A stretch of DNA of 64,000 nucleotides from Elymus sibiricus (lineage: Eukaryota > Streptophyta > Magnoliopsida > Poales > Poaceae), in assembly GCA_039707655.1 (NCBI GenBank), contig CM077676.1, forward strand, positions 456,124,379 through 456,188,378. Reading direction: 5' to 3'. Position 1 is the stretch's first letter. Each line of letters starts with the position of its first letter. The translations under genes were made by a program, and so were the position numbers. The notes beneath the pieces are model-generated. The model had not been told where the DNA came from and made no database searches. It saw nothing but the letters and a program-made list of their open reading frames with translations. This document shows positions 24,003 through 33,348 of this stretch, piece after piece.

Positions 24003-25258
24003 TCTATGCGTAGATGAGATCTCGAGTAGAACACAAACGAGTTGTGGGCGTGGGTGTATACATATTGCTTGCCGTTACTAGTTGATACTTGATTCAGCGG
24101 TATTGTGAGATGAAGCGGCCCGGACCGACATTACGCGTACGCTTACGCGAGACTGGTTTTACCGCTGCGTGCACTTGTTGCATAAAGGTGACTGGCGGGT
24201 GTCTGTCTCTCTCACTTTAGTTGAATCGGTTCAATGAAGAGGGTTCTTTTAGAAGATCAAAAAGCAATCACTACACCACGTTGTGGTTTTGCGTAGGTAA
24301 GAACGGTTCTTGCAAACCCGTAGCAGCCACGTAAAATTTGCAACAACAATTAGAGGACGTCTAACTTGTTTTTGCAGGGTATGTTGTGATGTGATATGGC
24401 CAATTACATGATGAGATATATGTGATGTATGAGATGATCATGTATTGTATAGAATATCACGACTTGCATGTCGATGAGTACGGCAACTGGCAGGAGCCAT
24501 AGAGTTGTCTTTAATTATTGTATGACCTGCGTGTCAATCATTAAGCGCTATGTAATGCTTTACTTTATCGCTAAACGTTAGCTATAGTCGTGGAAGCAAC
24601 AGTCGGCGCGACAACCTTATGGCGACACGTTGATGGAGATCAAGATGATGGAGATCATGGTGTCATGCCGGTGACGATGGAGATCATGCCGGTGCTTTGG
24701 AGATGGAGATCAAAAGCACAAGTTCATGGCCATATCATGTCACTTATGATTTGCATGTGATGTTAATCCTTTTATGCATCTTATTTTGCTTAGGACGACG
24801 GTAGCATTATAAGGTGATCCCTCACTTAAATTTCAAGATAAATTGTGTTCTCCCCAAGTGTGCACCGTTGCGAAAGTTCGTCGTTTCGAGACACGCCGTG
24901 ATGATCGGGTGTGATAGACTCTACGTTCGCATACAACGGGTGTAAGCCATGTTACACGTGCGGAACACTCGGGTTAAACTTGACGAGCCTAGCATGTACA
25001 GACATGGCCTCGGAACACAAGAGACCGAAAGGTCGAACATGAGTCATATAGTAGATATGATCAACCTGAAGATGTTCACCATTGAAACCACCTCAACTCA
25101 CGTGATGATCGGACTTGAGTTGGTGGATTTGGATCATGTTACACTCGAATGATCGGAGGGATGTCAATTTGAGTGGGAGTTTTTTAAATATGATTAACTA
25201 AACTCATTATCTAAGAACAATAGTCTAAGTTGTCTTTGCAATATTCATGTTGTAGATC
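24003..25258 (+). other. Angela-like untranslated leader
   Basis: About 1.26 kb between the primer binding site and the gag start holds only short ORFs. A long leader is normal for BARE-type elements, where it carries packaging and dimerisation signals; none of these can be placed by eye. Confidence 0.7.
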
Positions 25259-27643
25259 ATGGCTCGCGCGGTAGCACCCCTGAATTTTAATGCGTTCCTA
25301 GAGAAAGCTAAGTTGAAAGATGATGGAAGTAACTTTGTGGACTGGGCCCGTAATCTAAGGATTATCCTTACGGCTTCCCAGAAGGCTTATGTCCTTGATG
25401 CACCGCTTGGTGATCCACCCGCTCCAGTTGAGTCTCTAGACGTTGTGAACGCCTGGCAGGCTCGTTCTGATGATTACTCAATAGTTCAATGTGCAATGTT
25501 GTATGGCTTAGAACCGGGACTTCAAAGACGTTTTGAACGTCATGGAGCATATGAGATGTTCCAGGAGTTGAAGTTTATCTTTCAGAAGAATGCCCGGATC
25601 GAGAGATATGAGATCTCCGATAAGTTCTATGCTTGCAAGATGGAGGAGAACGGGTCTATCAGTGATCACGTGCTCAGAATGTCTGGGTACTCCACCCGCC
25701 TGGCTGAGTTAGGGATGCCCCTTCCGCCAGAGGCTATCACTGACAGAGTTCTTCAATCATTGCCACCTAGCTACAAGAGCTTCGTGTTGAACTATAACAT
25801 GCACGGGATGAACAAGTCAGTCGCCGAGCTGTTTGCGATGCTGAAAGCCGCTGAGTCTGAAATTCAGAAGGAGCATCAAGTGTTGATGGTCAATAAAACC
25901 ACTAGTTTCAAGAAAAATGGCAAGGGTAAGAAGGGTAACTCCAAGCAGAGTGGCAAAGCAGTTGCTCCTCTCGTGAAGAAACCCAAGGCTGGACCCAAAC
26001 CAGAAACTGTGTGTTTTCATTGCAAGGGAACTGGACACTGGAAGCGGAATTGCCCCAAGTATTTGGCTGACAAGAAGGCGGCCAACAACAAACAAGGTAT
26101 ATATGATATACATGTTATTGATGTGTACCTTACCAACCCTCGTTGTAGTGCCTGGGTATTTGATACCGGTGCGGTTGCTCATATTTGCAACTCAAAACAG
26201 GAACTGCGGAATAGACGGAGGCTGGCAAAGGACGAAGTGACGATGCGCGTGGGAAATGGTTCCAAGGTTGATGTGATCGCCGTCGGCACGCTCGCTCTTC
26301 GATTACCGTCGGGATTAGTGATGAACCTAAATAAGTGTTATTTGGTGCCTGCGTTAAGCATGAACATTATATCTGGATCTTGTTTATTGCGAGACGGTTA
26401 CTCATTTAAATCAGAGAATAATGGTTGTTCTATTTATATGAGTAATATCTTTTATGGTCATGCACCCGATGTGAGGGGTTTATTCTTATTGAATCTCGAT
26501 AGTAATGATACACATGTTCATAACATTGATGCCAAAAGATGTAGAATTGATAATGATAATACCACTTTCTTGTGGCACTGCCGTTTAGGTCATATTGGCG
26601 TAAAACGCATGAGGAAGCTCCATGCTGATGGACTTTTGGAGTCACTTGATTTTGAATCACTTGACACATGTGAGCCATGCCTCATGGGCAAGATGACTAA
26701 AACGCCGTTCTCTGGAATAATGGAACGGGCAAGTGACTTATTGGAAATCATACATACTGATGTGTGCGGTCCGATGAGTATTGAGGCGCGCGGTGGTTAT
26801 CGTTACTTTTTCACCTTCACTGATGACTTAAGTAGATATGGGTATATTTACTTAATGAAACACAAGTCTGAAACATTTGAAAAGTTCAAACAATTTCAGA
26901 GTGAAGTTGAGAATCATCGTAACAAGAAGATTAAATTCCTACGATCTGATCGAGGAGGAGAATATCTGAGTTATGAGTTTGGCAGTCACTTAAGACAGTG
27001 TGGAATTGTTTCACAATTAACACCGCCTGGAACACCACAGCGTAATGGTGTGTCCGAACGTCGTAATCGAACCTTATTGGATATGGTGCGATCTATGATG
27101 TCTCTTGCCGATTTGCCACTATCGTTTTGGGGTTATGCATTAGAGACAGCTGCATTCACTTTAAATAGGGCACCATCGAAATCCGTTGAGACGACGCCAT
27201 ATGAACTTTGGTTTGGCAAGAAGCCAAAGCTGTCGTTTCTTAAAGTTTGGGGATGTGATGCTTATGTCAAAAAGCTTCAGCCTGAAAAGCTGGAAGCCAA
27301 AGCGGAGAAATGCGTCTTCATAGGATACCCAAAAGAGACAGTTGGGTATACCTTCTACCTCAGATCCGAAGGCAAAGTGTTTGTCGCTAAAAACGGAACA
27401 TTTCTTGAGAAAGAGTTTCTCTCGAAAGAATTGAGTGGGAGGAAGATAGAACTTGATGAGGTTGTTGAACCTTTACTTCAACCTGAGAGTAGCGCAGCGC
27501 AGAAAGTTGTTTCTGTGGAGCCTACATTAGCTGAAGAGCAGTTAATGATGATGATCATGAAGCTTTGGATCAAGTTGCTATCGAACCTCGTAGGTCGACA
27601 AGGACGCGTACTGCTCCCGAGTGGTACGGCAACCCTGTCTTAG
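25259..27643 (+). CDS. Angela-like gag, protease and integrase (first part of the polyprotein)
   Basis: The frame opens with MARAVAPLNFNAFLEKAK, a start typical of BARE/Angela gag. In order it shows the capsid-type gag region (about residues 20-220), a CCHC zinc knuckle at about 251-264 (CFHCKGTGHWKRNC), the protease motif VFDTGA near residue 300, the integrase zinc region (HCRLGHIG, CEPCLMGK, about 440-486), and the integrase core. The core has Asp in HTDVCGP, Asp in RSDRGGEY (near 562) and Glu in SERRNRT (near 599), so the DDE triad is complete. In this family gag-pol is one polyprotein, but here the frame is lost at 27540-27546 and runs to a stop at 27641-27643. The last 33 or so residues are therefore out-of-frame translation. 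Confidence 0.93.
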   Translation: MARAVAPLNFNAFLEKAKLKDDGSNFVDWARNLRIILTASQKAYVLDAPLGDPPAPVESLDVVNAWQARSDDYSIVQCAMLYGLEPGLQRRFERHGAYEMFQELKFIFQKNARIERYEISDKFYACKMEENGSISDHVLRMSGYSTRLAELGMPLPPEAITDRVLQSLPPSYKSFVLNYNMHGMNKSVAELFAMLKAAESEIQKEHQVLMVNKTTSFKKNGKGKKGNSKQSGKAVAPLVKKPKAGPKPETVCFHCKGTGHWKRNCPKYLADKKAANNKQGIYDIHVIDVYLTNPRCSAWVFDTGAVAHICNSKQELRNRRRLAKDEVTMRVGNGSKVDVIAVGTLALRLPSGLVMNLNKCYLVPALSMNIISGSCLLRDGYSFKSENNGCSIYMSNIFYGHAPDVRGLFLLNLDSNDTHVHNIDAKRCRIDNDNTTFLWHCRLGHIGVKRMRKLHADGLLESLDFESLDTCEPCLMGKMTKTPFSGIMERASDLLEIIHTDVCGPMSIEARGGYRYFFTFTDDLSRYGYIYLMKHKSETFEKFKQFQSEVENHRNKKIKFLRSDRGGEYLSYEFGSHLRQCGIVSQLTPPGTPQRNGVSERRNRTLLDMVRSMMSLADLPLSFWGYALETAAFTLNRAPSKSVETTPYELWFGKKPKLSFLKVWGCDAYVKKLQPEKLEAKAEKCVFIGYPKETVGYTFYLRSEGKVFVAKNGTFLEKEFLSKELSGRKIELDEVVEPLLQPESSAAQKVVSVEPTLAEEQLMMMIMKLWIKLLSNLVGRQGRVLLPSGTATLS

Positions 27644-29241
27644 AGGTCATGTTGTTAGACAACGATGAACCTACGAGCTATGGAGAAGCGATGGTGGGCC
27701 CGGATTCCGAGAAGTGGTTAGAGGCCATGAAATCCGAGATGGGATCCATGTATGAAAACAAAGTATGGACTTTGGAAGTATTACCTGAAGGGCGTAAGGC
27801 CATTCAGAACAAATGGATCTTTAAGAGGAAGACGGACGCGGACGGTAATGTCACCGTCTATAAAGCTCGACTTGTGGCAAAGGGTTTTTCACAAGTTCAA
27901 GGAGTTGACTACGATGAGACCTTCTCACCCGTAGCGATGCTTAAGTCCGTCAGAATCATGTTAGCAATAGCTGCCTTTTTCGATTATGAAATTTGGCAGA
28001 TGGATGTCAAAACAGCGTTCCTTAACGGTTACCTTAAGGAAGAGTTGTATATGATGCAACCAGAAGGTTTTGTCGATCCAAAGAATGCTGACAAAGTTTG
28101 CAAACTCCAGCGATCCATTTATGGACTGGTGCAAGCATCTCGGAGTTGGAATCTTCGTTTTGATGAGGTGATCAAAGCGTTCGAGTTTATACAAGTTTAC
28201 GGAGAAGCTTGTATTTACAAGAAAGTGAGTGGGAGCTCTATAGCGTTTCTAATATTATATGTGGATGACATATTACTGATTGGAAACAATATAGAAATGC
28301 TGGAAAGTGTAAAGGAATATTTGAACAAGAGTTTTTCAATGAAGGACCTAGGAGAAGCTGCTTTCATATTAGGCATCAAGATCTATAGAGATAGATCAAG
28401 ACGTTTAATAGGACTTTCACAAAGCACATACCTTGATAAGATTTTGAAGAAGTTCAAAATGAATCAGTCCAAGAAGGGGTTCTTGCCTGTTTTGCAAGGT
28501 GTGAAGTTGAGTAAGACTCAATGCCCAGTGACTGCAGAAGATAGAGAAAAGATGAGTGTCATCCCCTATGCTTCAGCCATAGGCTCTATCATGTATGCAA
28601 TGCTGTGCACAAGACCCGATGTCAGCCTTGCCATAAGTATGGCCGGAAGGTTTCAAAGTGATCCAGGAATGGAACACTGGACGGCGGTCAAGAATATCCT
28701 GAAGTACCTGAAAAGGACTAAGGACATGTTTCTCGTTTATGGAGGTGATCAAGAGCTCGTCGTAAAGGGTTACGTCGATGCAAGCTTTGACACTGATCCG
28801 GATGACTCTAAGTCGCAAACCGGATACGTATTTATTCTTAATGGGGGTGCGGTTAGCTGGTGCAGTTCCAAGCAAAGCGTGGTAGCTGATTCTACATGCG
28901 AAGCGGAGTACATCGCAGCCTCGGAGGCGGCGAAGGAAGGTGTCTGGATGAAGGAGTTCATGACAGATCTTGGAGTAGTGCCTAGTGCGCTTAACCCAAT
29001 GACTCTGTTTTGTGATAATACTGGTGCCATTGCTCTAGCCAAGGAACCAAGATTTCACAAGAGGACCAGACACATAAAACGACGTTTCAATTCCATCCGC
29101 GATTACATCAAGGAGGACGACATAAATATTTGCAAAGTACACACGGATCTAAATGTTGCAGATCCGATGACTAAACCTCTTCCAAGGGCTAAACATGAAC
29201 AACACCAGAACTGCATGGGTGTTCGATTCATTACAATGTAA
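27544..29241 (+). CDS. Angela-like reverse transcriptase and RNase H (second part, after frameshift)
   Basis: This frame continues the polyprotein from about 27544 without its own start codon; the first in-frame ATG comes later. It contains the linker to the reverse transcriptase (EPRRSTRTRTAPEWYGN), finger motifs (NKWIFKRKTDADGN, YKARLVAKGFSQ), WQMDVKTAFLNG with a catalytic Asp, the intact active site LYVDDILLIGN, and RNase H (YVDASFDTDPDDSKSQTG, STCEAEYIAASEAA, FCDNTGAIALA, HIKRRFNSIRDYI). The domain ends at the TAA at 29239-29241. Apart from the frameshift at its start no defect is visible. A single-base indel in a T/A-rich stretch is the simplest cause. Confidence 0.93.
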   Translation, partial: NDDDHEALDQVAIEPRRSTRTRTAPEWYGNPVLEVMLLDNDEPTSYGEAMVGPDSEKWLEAMKSEMGSMYENKVWTLEVLPEGRKAIQNKWIFKRKTDADGNVTVYKARLVAKGFSQVQGVDYDETFSPVAMLKSVRIMLAIAAFFDYEIWQMDVKTAFLNGYLKEELYMMQPEGFVDPKNADKVCKLQRSIYGLVQASRSWNLRFDEVIKAFEFIQVYGEACIYKKVSGSSIAFLILYVDDILLIGNNIEMLESVKEYLNKSFSMKDLGEAAFILGIKIYRDRSRRLIGLSQSTYLDKILKKFKMNQSKKGFLPVLQGVKLSKTQCPVTAEDREKMSVIPYASAIGSIMYAMLCTRPDVSLAISMAGRFQSDPGMEHWTAVKNILKYLKRTKDMFLVYGGDQELVVKGYVDASFDTDPDDSKSQTGYVFILNGGAVSWCSSKQSVVADSTCEAEYIAASEAAKEGVWMKEFMTDLGVVPSALNPMTLFCDNTGAIALAKEPRFHKRTRHIKRRFNSIRDYIKEDDINICKVHTDLNVADPMTKPLPRAKHEQHQNCMGVRFITM

Positions 29242-29278
29242 ATCACATAGTGATGTGAACTAGATTATTGACTCTAGT

Positions 29279-29291
29279 GCAAGTGGGAGAC
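29279..29291 (+). other. Angela-like polypurine tract
   Basis: GCAAGTGGGAGAC ends directly at the first base of the 3' LTR, the expected place for the plus-strand primer. The Copia element at 53784-63423 has a nearly identical tract. Confidence 0.75.
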
Positions 29292-31132
29292 TGTTGGAAA
29301 TATGCCCTAGAGGCAATAATAAATTGGTTATTATTATATTTCCTTGTTCATGATAATCGTTTATTATCCATGCTATAATTGTATTGATTGGAAACTCAAA
29401 TACATGTGTGGGTACATAGACAACACTGTGTCCCTAGTAAGCCTCTAGTTGACTAGCTCGTTGATCAAAGATGGTTAAGGTTTCCTAGCCATAGACATGA
29501 GATGTCATTTGATAACGGGATCACATCATTAGGAGAATGATGTGATGGACAAGACCCAAACTGTAAACGTAGCATTTGATCGTGTCAGTTTATTGCTATT
29601 GTTTTCTGCATGTCAAGTATCTGTTCCTTTGACCATGAGATCATGCAACTCACTGACACCGGAGGAATACCTTGTGTGTATCAAACGTCGCAACGTAACT
29701 GGGTGACTATAAAGGTGCTCTACAGGTATCTCCGAGGGTGTCTGTTGGGTTGGCATGGATCAAGACTGGGATTTGTTACTCCGTATGACGGAGAGGTATC
29801 TCAGGGCCCACTCGGTAATACAACATCACAATGAGCCTTGCAAGCAATGTGACTAAAGTGTTAGCCACGAGATCTTGTATTACGGAACGAGTAAAGAGAC
29901 TTGCCGGTAACGAGATTGAACTAGGTATAGAGATACCGACGATCGAATCTCGGGCATGTAACATACCGAAGAACAAAGGGAACAGCATACGGGATTAACT
30001 GAATCCTTGACATAGAGGTTCGACCGATAAAGATCTTCGTAGAATATGTAGGAGCCAATATGGGCATCCAGGTCCCGCTATTGGTTATTGGCCGTAGAGG
30101 TGTCTCGGTCATGTCTACATAGTTCTCGAACCCGCAGGGTCTACACACTTAACGTTTGGTGACGATTAGTATAATTGAGTTATTATGTTGGTGACCGAAA
30201 GTTGTTCGGAGTCCCGGATAAGATCCCGGACATGGCGAGGATCTCCGGAATAGTCCGGAGGTAAAGATTGATATATGTGATAATAGTGTTTTGATCTCTG
30301 GAAAGGTTCCGGAGTTCACCGGAAGGGGTTCCGGATGTTTACCGAAGTGTTCGGGTGCAGCAACACTTTATATGAGCCAAAGGGATAAAGCCCACAAGGT
30401 ATTGGAAAGTGCAAAAGTAGTTTTGCTGCCGCGTAAGCGGTACTACCGCTTGGTGAAGCGGTACTACCGCCGGAGCGGTACTACCGCTTGTGTGAAGCGG
30501 TACTACCGCCCAAGCGGTACTACCGCTTGTGTGAAGCGGTACTACCGCTTGTGCGCGGCTGTGCACGATTCGGCAGGGTCCGAATTGGACTCTTTTCCTG
30601 CGGGCAAAACCGACCCGGAGGAGGCTTTTACTCCAAGTTTAGACCCCAAGGCTCAACATATAAATAGAGGGGCAGGGCTAGCACACGGGATACATCAGGA
30701 TTTCCCAAGCCGTGTGCCGGCAACCCTAGCCCTCTAGTTCCTCCGTCATAATCTCCGTAGTGCTTGGCGAAGCCCTGCAGAGATTGTTCCTCACCACCAT
30801 CACCACGCCGTCGTGCTGCTGGAACTCAACCACTACTTCACCATCGCTCGCTGGATCGAGGAGGTGAAGGCGTCATCAAGCCGTACGTGTGTTGAATGCG
30901 GAGGTGCCGTCCGTTCGGCACTAGATCGGAAGGATCGTGATTGGATCGCGGGACGCTCGGCGATTTGGATCGCGAAGACGTTCGACTACATCAACCGCGT
31001 TTATTAACGCTTCCGCTTAGCGATCTACAAGGGTATGTAGATTCACTCTCCCTCTCGTAGATGCTCATCACCATGGATAGATCTTATGTGTGCGTAGGAA
31101 AATTTTTGTTTCCCATGCAACGTTCCCCAACA
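29292..31132 (+). repeat. Angela-like 3' LTR
   Basis: 1,841 bp, the same length as the 5' LTR and identical to it by eye except T30897. Palindrome array at 30437-30548, TATA box at 30658-30667. Confidence 0.95.
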
Positions 31133-31137
31133 TCATA

Positions 31138-33348
31138 TGCAAGCAAGATACGAATGGACTCAAGACGGGCAACGGGGGCAAAGGTTTCACCGAAGTCCAA
31201 ACCGTCAACTTGGGTGAACCCTTGTGCCACTAACCTTGCCTTGTTTCTAGTGACTTGTCCGTGCTCATCTTGTTTGTTCTTAAAGATCTAATTTGTTGCA
31301 ATGACATTATGATATTCTTTGGGTCTCTCCACAAGAGTCCATACTTTGTTGCGGGTGAAGTTGTTGAATTCTTCATGCATGGCATCAACCCAATCCGGGT
31401 CGTCAAGAGCATCTTCAACCTTTAGGGGCTCAACACAAGAGACAAACGAGTGATGTTCACAAAAGCTTGCCAAATGTTTATGAGTAGTTACCCCTCTTTT
31501 TATGCTTTCGTAAATGTTCTCAGTGAGATGTTGAAGATGCTTTAGCTTGGTGGCCATTTTTTGCTCCTTGAGTGCAAGCTCTTCTTCACTTGGTTTTGAA
31601 CTTGATGAAGAAGATTGATCTTGAGAATTGTGTAGCCTTGGAGACACCCTTTTCTTCACAACCTTAAGTTCTTGTTCGTTCGGAAGTGACGATGTGGGAG
31701 ACACTTGAGGTTGTGGTTGATCTTGATCTTGATCTCGAACTTGAGTTTGATCTTGAGCTTCAATAATTGGTTCTTCACCATTTGGTTGAGCTTGCTCTTG
31801 ATCTTGCTCGGGAACATGAGGGACTTGTTCTTGTTCTTGGATAGGTTCATGATCTCCCGTAGCATCTTGCACTTGAAGTGGCAGTGATGACTTCCCTTGT
31901 GGTGAATCCACAAGAGGGGCTCTTACTCCTTCTTCTTCTACTTGGACTTGGGGTGTTTCTTGTGGACGAATGTGACCTATCCCCATAGTCCTTATAGCTT
32001 GTGAAGGAGCCTCATCACCTACAACACAAGGAACAATTTGCTCCGCACGGGAACCATTATCTTCATCAAACTCCACATTTACCGTTTCCTCAATACACCC
32101 GGTGGATTTGTTGAGAACTCGGTAAGCGTGAGAGTTTGACGAATATCCAACAAATATGCCCTCATAAGTTTTAGGCTCAAACTTTGCTAAACGGGATTTT
32201 TTTAGAATGAAACACTTACAACCGAATACCCGAAAGTATTTGACGTTAGGCTTCCTCCCGATTAGGAGTTCATAGGGGGTCTTGTTCTTGAGCTTGCGAA
32301 GATAAAGCCGGTTTGAAGCATGGCACGCGGTGTTGATGGCTTCGGCCCAAAGCTTGTATGGAGACTTGTACTCGTCAAGCATGGTCCTAGCCATCTCAAT
32401 GAGAGTCCGGTTCTTCCTCTCCGCAACACCATTTTTCTGAGGAGTGTATGGCGCGGCATATTGGTGCTTGATCCCCTCATCACTCAAGAACTCGTCCATC
32501 GTGTAATTCTTGAACTCGATGCCATTGTCACTTCAAATTGCCTTGATCTCACAATTATGTTGACGTTGAGCTTCTTTGGCAAAGTTGATGAAGGTGTCTT
32601 GAGTTTCATCTTTAGTCTTGAGAAAGAACACACATGTATATCTTGTGTAATCATCAACAATGACAAGGCAATACCTCCTCCCTCCCATACTATCATAAGA
32701 TGGAGGCCCAAAGAGATCCAAATGGATGAGCTCGAGAGGCCTCAAGGTGGTAATGATAGTCTTCACCTTATGTGCTTTTTCATGTAGTTTTCCGGCAATG
32801 CAAGCACTATAAGGACGATCTTTGGCAAAAGACACATCGGTTAGTCCAAGGATGTGCTTCCCCTTTAAGAGAGCTTGTAAATTTCTCATGCCAATGTGGG
32901 CTAGCCATCGGTGCCATAGCCACCCCACGTCGGCCTTGGCCATTAGGCATGTTGCAAGATGAGTTTTCTCTTTTGAGAAATCAACCACGTAAAGGTTGTC
33001 TTCAACATGCCCAACAAAGACCACTTTGAGATTGCTCCTCTTAAAGACGGTCACATGAAATTCACTTAAATGAGAATCATAACCGGCACGAGCCAATTGA
33101 ATTGTTGAAAGTAGATTATAGTGAAGGGATTGAACAAGCATGACATTCTTAAGTGATGTATCACTAGAGATTACCACATTGCCCAAACCCAATACCTTGC
33201 CCTTGCTATTGTCGCCAAAGGTGATGTTTGAAGAAGCCTTGAGCGAATCAACGAACTCCACAAGCATCTCCCTCTCTCCGGTCATATGATTGGTGCATCC
33301 ACTATCGATCACCCATTGTGTTCCACCGGAGGTATAGTCCTACATGAA
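31138..33348 (-). pseudogene. Sirevirus pol, N-terminal part: protease, integrase, start of reverse transcriptase
   Basis: On the minus strand the frame follows gag directly. It shows the protease motif VIDSGCTNHMTGE (near 33310), the integrase zinc region (WLWHRWLAHIGM), and the integrase core with HLDLFGPPS, SDNG and VAERKNRT. A long Gln/Glu/Pro-rich linker follows (DQDQEQAQP-type repeats around 31700-31900), then the beginning of the reverse transcriptase up to the Angela target site. Four in-frame stops lie here and at the gag border: TGA 33349-33351, TAG 33340-33342, TGA 32533-32535 and TAG 31288-31290. The first cysteine of the usual CxxC in the integrase zinc region is a Tyr (codon 32809-32811). 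No frameshift is needed, so the decay is by point mutation. Confidence 0.9.

Larger units (their letters stand above)
22145..31132 (+). mobile_element. Angela/BARE/WIS-like Copia retrotransposon, complete, very young
   Basis: An 8,988-bp element with two 1,841-bp LTRs (22145-23985 and 29292-31132), flanked by a perfect TCATA duplication (22140-22144 and 31133-31137). The LTR start TGTTGGAAATATGCCC, the LTR length, the 1.27 kb leader and the single gag-pol region identify the BARE1/WIS/Angela group; I cannot separate the three by eye. It sits inside the Sirevirus reverse transcriptase on the opposite strand. The LTRs differ at one position by eye. The only coding defect seen is one frameshift near 27540-27546, so it was probably active recently, itself or with help in trans. 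Confidence 0.95.
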
